A stretch of DNA of 64,000 bases, from contig JAIYCU010000009.1 in assembly GCA_027487835.1 (NCBI GenBank), positions 1 to 64,000 of the forward strand, in the 5' to 3' direction. The notes below the pieces were generated by a model that worked only from the letters and a program-made list of their open reading frames with translations, was not told the origin of the DNA and searched no databases. Every line of letters begins with the position of its first letter. The stretch's first letter is position 1. Source of the DNA: Bacteroidota bacterium (lineage in GTDB: Bacteria > Bacteroidota > Bacteroidia > UKL13-3). A program made the translations under genes and the position numbers. Positions 56,142-64,000 of this stretch are shown here, piece after piece.

Positions 56142-56546
56142 CTAAGAAATGGCTTGGGTAGCCATTACAATTCTCACTTTTAGTTTGGTGCCAGTGGCCA
56201 AAATATCTACCAAATCCTGAATGGTAAGTTTAGCATCCATTCTAAGTACAATGGTTGGATCTTCTAATTTTTGTTTGCCAATTTCATTCAGAATGGCAGT
56301 TTCTAACTCGGCCGGCACAATGAGTTTATCATTTAGATAATATTGTTTGGCATCATCCACGGTGAGCGAAATTTGCTTCTTATTTAAGGTTTGATTGTTT
56401 TTAGCTTTAGGCAATAGCACCTTAATCACGCTCGGATTGGCAACCGTTGATATAATTAAAAAGAACAAGAGCAGGAAGAACATGATGTCGTTGAGCGAGG
56501 AGGTGGATACCTCTGCTTCGAAACGTTTTTTTCTTCTAAAATTCAT
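56142..56546 (-). CDS. exbD: ExbD/TolR-family biopolymer transport protein
   Basis: 134 aa. A cytosolic basic N-terminus (RRKKRFEAEVSTSSLND), one membrane helix (IMFFLLLFFLIISTV), where the catalytic Asp is at the N-terminal end (LNDIMFF), and a periplasmic domain ending about residue 130 (MDAKLTIQDLVDILATG). It forms the proton-driven motor with the ExbB-like protein encoded 18 bases upstream, powering TonB or Tol complexes; no TonB gene is in the window. Confidence 0.85.
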   Translation of the reverse strand: MNFRRKKRFEAEVSTSSLNDIMFFLLLFFLIISTVANPSVIKVLLPKAKNNQTLNKKQISLTVDDAKQYYLNDKLIVPAELETAILNEIGKQKLEDPTIVLRMDAKLTIQDLVDILATGTKLKVRIVMATQAIS

Positions 56547-56564
56547 GCTTTAATTCCTTTCTGC

Positions 56565-57185
56565 TTAGCTTTCTAAAATATCTATAAATTCAATGGCCGT
56601 ATTTTGCATTTTGTGGCTGAACCTATCAATGCGTGAGTTAAGTAAATGGTAGGCAGTATAGGCAATTACCCCTACAATAAGACCTGCACCAGAGGTAATC
56701 ATTTTTTCGTATAAACCACCTGCAATGATACCAATGCTAATATTATCGCTTACCGAGATATTGTAAAAAATCTTGATGATACCAGAAATGGTTCCAATAA
56801 AACCAAGCATGGGAGCAATACCAGCGGTTAAACCCAAGAAACCTAAATTTTTCTCCAGCTTATCCGTTTCTAAACCTGCTACACTTTCCATGGCACTTTC
56901 AATATCTTTTATAGGTTTACCAATGCGTTGCACTCCTTTTTCTACCACACGGGCAATGGGGGTATTGAGGCGTTGGCAATAAGCCCTTGCCGCTTTAAGG
57001 TCGCCCTTGCTAAGCAAATCTCTAAGGTTTGGAATAAAATTATCTTCAATTTTAAAGGCTTGGTTAATATAAACAATGCGCTCTATGATGAAGTAAATGC
57101 TAAAAAGGGATAAAATTCCAATTGGAATCATAATGACACCACCTTTTAGAATCATATCAAATAAACTCAAACCAGTACTTTCCAT
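56565..57185 (-). CDS. exbB: MotA/TolQ/ExbB proton channel family protein
   Basis: 206 aa with three membrane helices: GGVIMIPIGILSLFSIYFIIE near the N-terminus and two in the second half (NLGFLGLTAGIAPMLGFIGT, and GAGLIVGVIAYTAYHLL). The TolQ/ExbB signature GFIGTISGIIKIF is intact. Cytosolic segments hold RAYCQRLNTPIARVVEKGVQ. First gene of the exbB-exbD pair. A TAGCTTCG box on the minus strand upstream may be the promoter. Confidence 0.87.
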   Translation of the reverse strand: MESTGLSLFDMILKGGVIMIPIGILSLFSIYFIIERIVYINQAFKIEDNFIPNLRDLLSKGDLKAARAYCQRLNTPIARVVEKGVQRIGKPIKDIESAMESVAGLETDKLEKNLGFLGLTAGIAPMLGFIGTISGIIKIFYNISVSDNISIGIIAGGLYEKMITSGAGLIVGVIAYTAYHLLNSRIDRFSHKMQNTAIEFIDILES

Positions 57186-57336
57186 TTTTTTTGTTGATTT
57201 ATCAGTTAACGAAGCTAAGGTCTGAACACATATAAAGGCTTAAGAATTTCCCACATACGGCGAAATGGTGACCAAAAAAATCGAAATTTGGAGCAGAAAA
57301 TGTTTTACAGCTTGATTATCAATATTATTATTCTCT

Positions 57337-57368
57337 TTTGTAATTAGCACTCACTCCCCTTATATTTG
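57337..57368 (+). promoter_or_regulatory. Consensus Bacteroidota promoter of secDF
   Basis: TTTG (57337-57340), a 20-base spacer and TATATTTG (57361-57368). Both boxes and the spacing match the published Bacteroidota consensus exactly. The secDF ATG is 51 bases downstream, so the leader is about 45 bases. It is the clearest promoter in the window. Confidence 0.7.
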
Positions 57369-57419
57369 CCAGCCTTTGAAATAATTATACATATATATAT
57401 TTGAATATTCACAGATACA

Positions 57420-60371
57420 ATGAAAAGTAAAGGAGCAGTTAAGTTTTTTGCAGTGGCCTTGGTGCTGGTAAGTATTTTCCAGCTGTCTTTTACCTGGGTA
57501 ACCAAACAGGTAGAAAGAGACGCCAAAGCGTTTGCCAATGGAAATGAAGCCATGGAGCGCAGTTACCTAGATTCGGTTTCGCGGACGCCGGTTTACAATT
57601 TTTTAGGGTTAAAAAAGTTCACCTACTTACAATGTAAGGAGCGCGAACTCAATTTAGGCCTAGATTTACAAGGTGGGATGAATGTTACCTTAGAGGTTTC
57701 ATTATCCGACTTGTTACGTGGACTGTCGAACAATAGTACCGACGCAAAGTTCAATGAGGCAGTAAATACTGCCCGTGAAAAAATGAAAGGTAGCACAAAG
57801 GATTATGTTACATTATTTGCAGAAACCTACAAGGAGATTGCGCCTGAAGGTCGTTTATCTGCAATTTTTTCTAATCCATCTAACAGAGATAAGGTTAAAA
57901 TTTCTTCTACCAACGAAGAGGTAATAGCTTACATCCGCGAAGAGTCTAACCAAGCCATCGATCGTTCTTTCCAAATTTTGAGAGCACGTATTGATAAGTT
58001 TGGCGTAACCCAACCTAATATCCAAAAATTGGAAGGCAGTGGTCGCATTTTGGTTGAACTTCCAGGTGTAGACAATCCAGTGCGTGTAAGAAAATTATTA
58101 CAAGGTTCGGCTAAATTAGAGTTTTTCGAAACTTTTGATAACCCAGAGGCCTTTAAACATTTGAGTACTGCCAACGAGGTATTAAAGAAAGCTAACACCA
58201 TTAATTCAGTTGCAACAGCAGATAGCACCGTAAAAGATACGGTATCAAGTGCTTTGGCAGGTTTAACAGCAGATGCGAGTAAAGCCGCTGCTGCAGACAC
58301 CAGCAAAACTGATACAAGTGCAGCAAAAGCACAACAAACTTTTGAAGAGTTTGCAAAAGATAATCCTTTGTTTGCTTACTTACGTCCGTATGCAGACGAC
58401 CAAGGGCAATTAATGAAAAAGGGTTCTTCTTGCGGTACAGCCTTAGTTAAGGATACCAGTAAGATTAATGCCATGTTAAATAACCCAGCGGTTAAAATGG
58501 CCCTACCGGGTAATATCCGTTTTGCTTGGGAATACAAAGGTTTTGGTGAAAACGAAGAAGGCGTAATTCTACATGCGTTAAAAGCAGGCAGAGATGGTTC
58601 TGCTTCTCTAACTGGTGATAAAGTAACAGATGCCCGCAGAGATGTGAGCCAAGTAAATGGCCAAGTAGAGGTTTCTATGAACATGAATGCAGAAGGTGCA
58701 AAAATTTGGAAGAACTTAACCCGTAATAATGTTGGACATTGCATTGCCATTGTCTTAGATGATGTGGTTTACTCTTCTCCAAACGTTCAAAATGAAATTC
58801 CAAACGGTAGATCAAACATTACTGGAAGTTATACAAGTGAAGAAGCGGGCGACTTAGCCAATATCTTAAAAAGTGGTAAATTACCTGCCCCAACTAGAAT
58901 TGTAGAAGAAGCAGTGGTAGGACCTACTTTAGGCGCAGAAGCCATTAGCAGCGGTATGTGGAGTATGATTATAGCTACGCTCGTTATCCTTGCTTTCATG
59001 GTAATCTATTACAATAACTCAGGTTGGGTAGCAGATGCTGCGGTTGTATTAAACGTATTCTTTATTATAGGTGTATTGGCCTCTTTAGGCGCAGCACTTA
59101 CTTTACCAGGTATTGCAGGTATCGTATTAACCATTGGTATGGCAGTAGATGCCAACGTACTTATTAATGAGCGTGTGAAAGATGAATTGCAAAATGCAAG
59201 GAGTTTGAAAAACGCAGTTACCGATGGATACCAGCATGCAGCGTCCTCAATTATTGATGGTAACTTAACTACCTTATTAGCAGGTTTTGTGCTTTACATT
59301 TTCGGAACAGGTCCTGTGCAAGGTTTTGCCATTACGCTTATCATCGGTATTATCACTTCAATGTTTACTGCCGTATTGTTAACCCGTGTAATTACTGAAT
59401 GGCAGTTAGACAAAGGCCATACCGTTAAATATAGCCGTTCCTTCTCAGAAAAAGCATTCCAAAGCTTCAACTACGATTTTGTTAAGAATCGTTTCAAATT
59501 CTATATATTCTCAGGGGTAATCATTGCTTTTGGTATTTTCTCTATGTTTACCAAAGGATTCACCTTAGGGGTAGATTTTAAAGGTGGTTGGTCGTACATT
59601 GTACAATTAGACCAAAATAAAGGAAATGATGAAATTCGTAAGGCCTTAGAAAAACCTTTTGGGGGAGCACCTGAAGTTAAAACAGTGGGTGGTGATAATA
59701 AATATAAAATTACCACAACCTATTTAATCGAAGACCAAAGTGAAAATGCATCTGATTTGGTTCAAGCCAAATTAGACGAAGGTTTCAAAGGGATGAACCT
59801 GAAATATGAAGTGTTAAGCTCTTCTAAAGTGGGTCCTACCATTGCAAATGATATCAAGCAATCGTCAATCATTGCAGCCATTATTGCACTTTTAGGCATA
59901 GGTTTATATGTATTGGTAAGGTTTAAGAAATGGCAATATGCACTTGGTGCTACCATTGCCTTGGCACATGACGTATTAATGATGATGAGTTTCTATTCTA
60001 TTTTTGATGGTATTTTGCCATTTACAATGGAAGTAGACCAAAACTTTATTGCGGCCGTATTAACAATTATTGGTTTCTCAATTAATGACACGGTGGTTGT
60101 ATTCGACCGTATTCGTGAGTATTTGGGTACCCATCACCATGATACCAACAAGAAGGGAATCATTAACGATGCCTTGAATAAAACCTTAAACAGAACCATT
60201 ATTACCTCGCTTACCGTATTTATGGTAGCATTGGTATTGTTTATTTTTGGCGGTGAGGTTATCAAAGGATTTACCTTTGCTTTATTGGTAGGTATCTTCT
60301 TTGGTACTTATTCTTCAATTGGAATTGCAACCCCAATTGTAATTGATTTTGACAAAAAGAATAAAGAATAA
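57420..60371 (+). CDS. secDF: Fused protein-export membrane protein SecDF
   Basis: 983 aa. SecD part: first helix (FFAVALVLVSIFQLSFTW), then LNLGLDLQGGMNVTLEV, periplasmic P1 domains (30-510) and DAKFNEAV-type sequence; a Ala/Thr/Asp/Lys-rich insert (~265-310, ADTSKTDTSAAKAQQT) is unusual. TM2-6 contain the SecD signature GIAGIVLTIGMAVDANVLINE. SecF part begins near 690 (KNRFKFYIFSGVII) with TLGVDFKGG and TIIGFSINDTVVVFDRIRE. The fused form is normal in Bacteroidota. It uses the proton gradient to pull secreted proteins across the membrane. Confidence 0.95.
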   Translation: MKSKGAVKFFAVALVLVSIFQLSFTWVTKQVERDAKAFANGNEAMERSYLDSVSRTPVYNFLGLKKFTYLQCKERELNLGLDLQGGMNVTLEVSLSDLLRGLSNNSTDAKFNEAVNTAREKMKGSTKDYVTLFAETYKEIAPEGRLSAIFSNPSNRDKVKISSTNEEVIAYIREESNQAIDRSFQILRARIDKFGVTQPNIQKLEGSGRILVELPGVDNPVRVRKLLQGSAKLEFFETFDNPEAFKHLSTANEVLKKANTINSVATADSTVKDTVSSALAGLTADASKAAAADTSKTDTSAAKAQQTFEEFAKDNPLFAYLRPYADDQGQLMKKGSSCGTALVKDTSKINAMLNNPAVKMALPGNIRFAWEYKGFGENEEGVILHALKAGRDGSASLTGDKVTDARRDVSQVNGQVEVSMNMNAEGAKIWKNLTRNNVGHCIAIVLDDVVYSSPNVQNEIPNGRSNITGSYTSEEAGDLANILKSGKLPAPTRIVEEAVVGPTLGAEAISSGMWSMIIATLVILAFMVIYYNNSGWVADAAVVLNVFFIIGVLASLGAALTLPGIAGIVLTIGMAVDANVLINERVKDELQNARSLKNAVTDGYQHAASSIIDGNLTTLLAGFVLYIFGTGPVQGFAITLIIGIITSMFTAVLLTRVITEWQLDKGHTVKYSRSFSEKAFQSFNYDFVKNRFKFYIFSGVIIAFGIFSMFTKGFTLGVDFKGGWSYIVQLDQNKGNDEIRKALEKPFGGAPEVKTVGGDNKYKITTTYLIEDQSENASDLVQAKLDEGFKGMNLKYEVLSSSKVGPTIANDIKQSSIIAAIIALLGIGLYVLVRFKKWQYALGATIALAHDVLMMMSFYSIFDGILPFTMEVDQNFIAAVLTIIGFSINDTVVVFDRIREYLGTHHHDTNKKGIINDALNKTLNRTIITSLTVFMVALVLFIFGGEVIKGFTFALLVGIFFGTYSSIGIATPIVIDFDKKNKE

Positions 60372-60377
60372 TTTTTC

Positions 60378-60387
60378 GGTTTGAACC
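60378..60387. repeat. GGTTTGAACC palindrome copy after secDF
   Basis: Dyad TCGGTTTGAACCGA (60376-60389) is exact with a TG centre. It begins seven bases after the secDF stop codon and is followed closely by the terminator hairpin. Confidence 0.7.
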
Positions 60388-60393
60388 GAGCAG

Positions 60394-60424
60394 AAAGGCT
60401 ATCCAGCAATGGGTAGCCTTTTTT
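60394..60424 (+). terminator. Rho-independent terminator of secDF
   Basis: An 11-pair stem (60394-60404 with 60411-60421, one G-U pair) with a six-base loop, and seven T from 60418. It lies at the N-terminal end of an open frame that would otherwise lengthen the OmpA-family gene, which is evidence against that extension. Confidence 0.85.
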
Positions 60425-60479
60425 GTTTCTTAAAATGCACAACCCTAAAAATACTTGCGCATAACTTATGGGTGCGAGG

Positions 60480-60511
60480 GTTGCGGGAGTTGTGCGTATG
60501 CTGCAACTTTG
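60480..60511 (+). promoter_or_regulatory. Predicted promoter of the OmpA-family gene
   Basis: GTTG (60480-60483), a 20-base spacer, CAACTTTG (60504-60511), one base off TAnnTTTG. The ATG at 60529 is 17 bases downstream. It supports the shorter start of the next gene. Confidence 0.45.
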
Positions 60512-60528
60512 TACAAAACCATTTTCAA

Positions 60529-61467
60529 ATGAAAAGAATAATTGTTTTATTGGCCATTTTAGGATTGGGATTACTATTGAATGCGCAAGACCTGGAGCCT
60601 AAAGGGAAAATCAAAGAGCCAAAAACCTTTAAAGACAAGGCGCATAATACTTTAATGTCTAAGCGACTTAAAGAGGCGACCCAACAGCGCGATTCGCTTT
60701 ATTTGTTAACCCAGCTTTATCAAAAAGATACCACTGAAAGAGGCATTCAATATAGGGCCTTGGATTCTGCCCATACTCATTGGTTGGCCCAATACGCAGC
60801 CTTAGATAAAAAGTACCTTGGCCTGCAGCAAGATTATACCGAAATGCATAATAAGTACACGCAACTTATACAGAGCAGTCTTAGCAAAACAGAACAATTA
60901 AACCTTGCCTTGAAACAAAAATCGGAGGAGTTGCAAGAGCGTGAGCGTAAATTAGCAGAAATGCAGGCCATGTTGCGTAAGCAAGACAGTTTAACCCAAG
61001 CCTTAAACAGCATTATTAAGAAGGCCTTATTGGGCTTTAATTCTGATGAGATTACGGTTGAAATGAAAAATGGGAAGGTATATGTTTCTATGACCGATAA
61101 ATTATTATTTAGAAGTGGCAGTGCTGATGTAGAAGACAAAGGGAAAGAGGCGATTAAGAAGTTGTCGGATATCCTAAACAAGAATACAGATGTTAGCATA
61201 ACCATTGAGGGACACACTGATAATGTGCCCATTAAAACAGCCATTTTTAAGGATAATTGGGATTTAAGTGTGGCAAGAGCCACTACCATTGTTAGGCTTT
61301 TAGATGAAACTTATAAGGTAGATGCTAAACGTTTAACCTCAGCAGGAAGGGGAGAATATGTGCCTAAGGCTACAAATGAAACTGCCGAAGGCAGGGCAAA
61401 GAACCGTAGGACAGAGATTATTTTATCACCTAAACTGGATGAGCTTTATAAAATAGTAGGCTGGTAA
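60529..61467 (+). CDS. OmpA-family peptidoglycan-binding protein
   Basis: 312 aa from the ATG at 60529 (MKRIIVLLAILGLG, a signal peptide with cleavage near NAQ). A 40-residue longer reading begins inside the secDF terminator and is rejected. Residues ~40-190 form long charged helices, probably a coiled coil (RKLAEMQAMLRKQDSLTQA). From ~200 the OmpA C-terminal domain follows: LLFRSGSADVEDKG, ITIEGHTDNVPIKTA and GRAKNRRTEII. It binds peptidoglycan in the periplasm. The coiled coil may extend the domain from the outer membrane. Its 3' end overlaps the convergent PAS protein gene by 22 bases. Confidence 0.9.
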   Translation: MKRIIVLLAILGLGLLLNAQDLEPKGKIKEPKTFKDKAHNTLMSKRLKEATQQRDSLYLLTQLYQKDTTERGIQYRALDSAHTHWLAQYAALDKKYLGLQQDYTEMHNKYTQLIQSSLSKTEQLNLALKQKSEELQERERKLAEMQAMLRKQDSLTQALNSIIKKALLGFNSDEITVEMKNGKVYVSMTDKLLFRSGSADVEDKGKEAIKKLSDILNKNTDVSITIEGHTDNVPIKTAIFKDNWDLSVARATTIVRLLDETYKVDAKRLTSAGRGEYVPKATNETAEGRAKNRRTEIILSPKLDELYKIVGW

Positions 61468-62489
61468 TTGCTGATTTTTTCCATTTCTATTAATTCTGCT
61501 TTTGAAGTAATTTCTCGGATGATTTGGTCGAATTGGTCGGCAGAATTTTTTAGGTGGTCTAAGAAAAGCTGTAGTTCATCTTCTTGAATATTATTGTCTT
61601 TAAGAAGATTGATAATGCCCATCATTCTGGCAAGTGGTGCGCGCACTACATGCGATTGGGTCCAGGCAATTTCTCTTAATTTTTCATTTTGTGCTTCAAG
61701 TGCCATTTGGCTTTTAACCCTAGCGGTATAATCAGAAGCAAGGATGACAGCCATTTTCCTATTTTCATGGTCAATTCTATTGCTTCTTACCTCAACATAC
61801 ATCATTTCGCCATTCTTTTTTTGATGTCTAACTACCCCTAAGGCCATTGCATCATTGTTTTCAGCCAATACTTTTTGTAAGATGTCGCTTGTATGCAAAT
61901 GATCTTCTACTGGCTGTAGGCCATAATATTTTAAAGATAAAAACTCCTCTTTGGTATAACCATATTGCCTAAGTGCAGCTTTATTTACATCAATAATTTT
62001 GAGCTGCTCAAGGTCTAACACCCACATAGGTTCTGGGCTAAGTTGGAACAAATCAGAATATCGTTGTTCAGACACTTTGAGTCGGGTAATAATTTTATTC
62101 CGCTCCAAATTGTAGACAATACTTTTATACAAAATGGTGCTATTGAGTTCATCTTTAAGAAGGTAATCCGAGATGCCTAAAGCAATAGATTCAGTTGCCA
62201 AGGCAAAATCTGAGTAGCCAGTTAGCACCACAATTGGAATATTTCCAGCCAAGGCAATTACCTCTTTTATAAGGTCTAAAGGTTTTAAATCTGGTAGGGT
62301 GAGGTCTAGAAAAATTATTTCTATTGTATCTTTATGAAAAACAATTTCATTTTTTGTTTCTCTAAAAGATTTGGTATGAATCAGCGTAGGGTCAAGAATA
62401 AAATCGCCTAAATAATCTTGGAAAAGCGTATAGTCGCCTTGGTTGTCTTCGGCCACAAGAATTTTATAATTGTATACATCTTTTTGCAT
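61446..62489 (-). CDS. REC-PAS-DHp protein lacking an ATPase domain
   Basis: 347 aa. The receiver domain (1-125) has ILVAEDNQGD and phospho-acceptor Asp62 (IFLDLTLPD). The PAS domain (~145-255) has SPEPMWVLDL, DVNKAALRQYGYTKEEF and RHQKKNGEMMYVEVRS. A HisKA-like helix with His280 (IAWTQSHVVRAPLARMMG) ends the protein about 67 residues later, with no N-box or G-box, so no ATPase domain. It could receive phosphate on Asp62 or His280 from another kinase. The obvious candidate is the protein encoded 23 bases upstream, which has an ATPase domain but no acceptor His. Confidence 0.8.
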   Translation of the reverse strand: MQKDVYNYKILVAEDNQGDYTLFQDYLGDFILDPTLIHTKSFRETKNEIVFHKDTIEIIFLDLTLPDLKPLDLIKEVIALAGNIPIVVLTGYSDFALATESIALGISDYLLKDELNSTILYKSIVYNLERNKIITRLKVSEQRYSDLFQLSPEPMWVLDLEQLKIIDVNKAALRQYGYTKEEFLSLKYYGLQPVEDHLHTSDILQKVLAENNDAMALGVVRHQKKNGEMMYVEVRSNRIDHENRKMAVILASDYTARVKSQMALEAQNEKLREIAWTQSHVVRAPLARMMGIINLLKDNNIQEDELQLFLDHLKNSADQFDQIIREITSKAELIEMEKISNYQPTIL

Positions 62490-62512
62490 GGATAAATATA
62501 GGTAAAGGTTGG

Positions 62513-64000
62513 TTAAATTACCTTAGGTATTGAAAAATTGAAAGTACTTCCTTTGTCTGGAATTGAAGTTACCCAAACATTTCCGCCGATGGTTTCCACA
62601 AGTTTTTTTACAATTGCAAGGCCCATGCCTGTGCCTGGGTAGGTATCTTTTGAATGTAGTTTTTGGAAGATGATGAATATCTTTTCAAATGATTCCTCCT
62701 CAATGCCAATGCCATTATCATTCACGGCAAATATCCATTTATCCTCGTATTCAACTCCACTAATAGTAATCATTGGAATTTCTGAAGGCTTTTTAAATTT
62801 AATGGCATTATGAATAAGTTCTTGGAGTATTTTTTTAACACAGTCTTTAAATCCATTCACAAGAGGCAGTTTTTCACAAGTTATTTTGGCATGGCTTTCT
62901 TCAATGCCCTTCTTTTCAAATAGTTTAACTTCTTCAATTAATAAATTTGGGTCAAACCAAACAGCACTTTCTACAATACTTCCTACCTTCGAAAATTCAA
63001 GTAAGTCGAGCATAATTTCTCTCATGTCTTTAGCTCCAGCAGCGGCAAAGTCTATGTATTGATTTCCTTTTTCATCTAGGTTCAAACCATATTTCTTTTT
63101 GAGTTGAGATAGAAAACTACTCACCATTCTGAGCGGTTCTTGCAAATCTCTTGAAGCCACAACTGCAAATTGTTCTAAAGAGGTATTAGATAGGGATAAC
63201 TCATGCGCTTGTTTTGTTAAATTTTTGTTAAGTACTTTTAGGTTTTCTTCATTAAATTTTCTTTCAGAGATATCAGTTCTAATGGCCATATAATTAATGA
63301 TATCACCATCTGCATTTTTAAGCGGAACAATAATAGTATCAACCCAATAATAGGAGCCGTCTTTTCGCTTGTTATGAATTTCGCCTCTCCAAATATTTCC
63401 TTTAATGATGGTTTCCCACATTTGGGTATAATAGCTTTGAGGGTGGTGTCCAGAGCGATTTACGCGCGTGTGTGATCCTATTAATTCTGCTCTTGAATAG
63501 CCCGAAAGTTTTGTGGTTGCATCATTTACATCAACAATATACCCTTCTGTATCGGTGAGCACCATATTGAAGCTTTGTTCAAGTGCAGCTTTGTAATCAG
63601 AAAGTGATTGCAGAGATTCCCTTAGTTTTTTATCGGCTTCTTTTTGTTGAGTAATATTTTTAGCTACTCCAAATTGTATTCTTTCCTCAGGAATGGGTGT
63701 GGCGCTCCAAGCCAACCATACTATTTGGCCTGATTTAGTTATGAATCTATTCTCGAAATATTGGGTAGGCTTTCCATTAATTAGGGTATCATTAATCTCT
63801 AAGGTTTTAAACGTATCATCTGGGTGAATAAACTCATGATAAGGTTTACTTAATAGTTCGGCTTCGGAATAACCTAATATTTCTGTGGCTGCTTTATTTA
63901 TTTTCAGAAAATATCCTTCAAAACTTGCCATACAAATAATGTCAGCTGCCGCATCTAAAATTCTATTATTTTCTTCTTCAGTTTTTTTGCGAGAAATTTC
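62513..64000 (-). CDS. PAS-PAS histidine kinase with Arg in place of the H-box His (partial at window end)
   Basis: Visible from the window end; the frame stays open through 64000 (ISRKKTEEENNRILDAAADI precedes the ATG at 63931), so the protein starts outside. After the ATG: first PAS (1-95, GYFLKINKAATEILGYS), second PAS (~110-225, DVNDATTKLSGYS, RKDGSYYWVDTI), coiled coil, then FAVVASRDLQEPLRMV, where the H-box His is Arg261 (codon 63149-63151), then an intact ATPase domain with ELIHNAIKF, NDNGIGIEE and GTGMGLAIVKK. The ATPase keeps all motifs, so it may act on a partner; the neighbouring DHp protein (23 bases downstream on the same strand) is the likely one. Confidence 0.82.
   Translation of the reverse strand, partial: EISRKKTEEENNRILDAAADIICMASFEGYFLKINKAATEILGYSEAELLSKPYHEFIHPDDTFKTLEINDTLINGKPTQYFENRFITKSGQIVWLAWSATPIPEERIQFGVAKNITQQKEADKKLRESLQSLSDYKAALEQSFNMVLTDTEGYIVDVNDATTKLSGYSRAELIGSHTRVNRSGHHPQSYYTQMWETIIKGNIWRGEIHNKRKDGSYYWVDTIIVPLKNADGDIINYMAIRTDISERKFNEENLKVLNKNLTKQAHELSLSNTSLEQFAVVASRDLQEPLRMVSSFLSQLKKKYGLNLDEKGNQYIDFAAAGAKDMREIMLDLLEFSKVGSIVESAVWFDPNLLIEEVKLFEKKGIEESHAKITCEKLPLVNGFKDCVKKILQELIHNAIKFKKPSEIPMITISGVEYEDKWIFAVNDNGIGIEEESFEKIFIIFQKLHSKDTYPGTGMGLAIVKKLVETIGGNVWVTSIPDKGSTFNFSIPKVI

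Noticed and set aside
60409-60528. 40-residue N-terminal extension of the OmpA-family gene
   Set aside because: It starts inside the secDF terminator stem, is followed by a promoter-like element, and the signal peptide begins only at 60529.
60834-61289. 151-aa antisense open frame in the OmpA-family gene
   Set aside because: Shadow of the coiled-coil and OmpA domain coding sequence; composition is Ser/Leu-rich as expected for the complement.

Overview
The window looks like a chromosomal segment of a low-GC member of the Bacteroidota. The signs are a short primary sigma factor (287 aa), the gliding lipoprotein gldH in a holB-ricT-gldH operon, a fused SecDF, CarboxypepD_reg-like and TolB/beta-barrel envelope proteins, and promoters of the Bacteroidota type (TTTG, about 20 bases, TAnnTTTG), the clearest upstream of secDF. 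I see no rRNA, tRNA, prophage, insertion sequence, CRISPR array or defence island. Genus cannot be fixed from the sequence alone.

Layout. 1-9.5 kb: the end of an exported protein, then purL, tatC, rpiB, a MeaB-type GTPase, a glycosyltransferase and an FMN reductase, facing the holB-ricT-gldH operon. 11-16.6 kb: an L-fucose locus with two GH29 alpha-L-fucosidases flanking a three-gene operon (nucleotidyltransferase-GHMP kinase fusion, FucP permease, sugar mutarotase). 16.6-28 kb: housekeeping genes (DegT-like enzyme, YifB/ComM, MsbA-like exporter, feoAB, rpoD, fused SpmA-SpmB, LD-carboxypeptidase, a DUF1801-Tag fusion). 28-35 kb: threonine dehydrogenase, then a surface-glycan type cluster (two paralogous sugar-nucleotide SDRs, methyltransferase, DPM1-like glycosyltransferase, polytopic membrane protein, 2OG-Fe(II) oxygenase). 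35-48 kb: sucD, a TPR hybrid kinase, a three-gene operon led by a 1133-aa TolB/barrel protein, prmA, a LytTR regulator and an ABC-F ATPase. 48-55 kb: an RND efflux operon (tetR-tolC-mfp-rnd), divergent from uridine kinase across a 42-bp tandem-repeat array. 56-64 kb: exbD/exbB, secDF, an OmpA-family protein, and two PAS signalling proteins at the edge.

The least expected structures are: (1) a short palindrome, GGTT-(1-2 nt)-AACC, which I count 25 times on reading through, in all three codon phases and between genes, which points to a DNA-level iterated element; (2) two adjacent signalling proteins with complementary defects, one having an intact ATPase domain but Arg in place of the phospho-accepting His, the other having REC, PAS and an H-box but no ATPase domain; (3) the compact nucleotidyltransferase-kinase fusion in the fucose operon; (4) the 42-bp array in the tetR/udk intergenic region.
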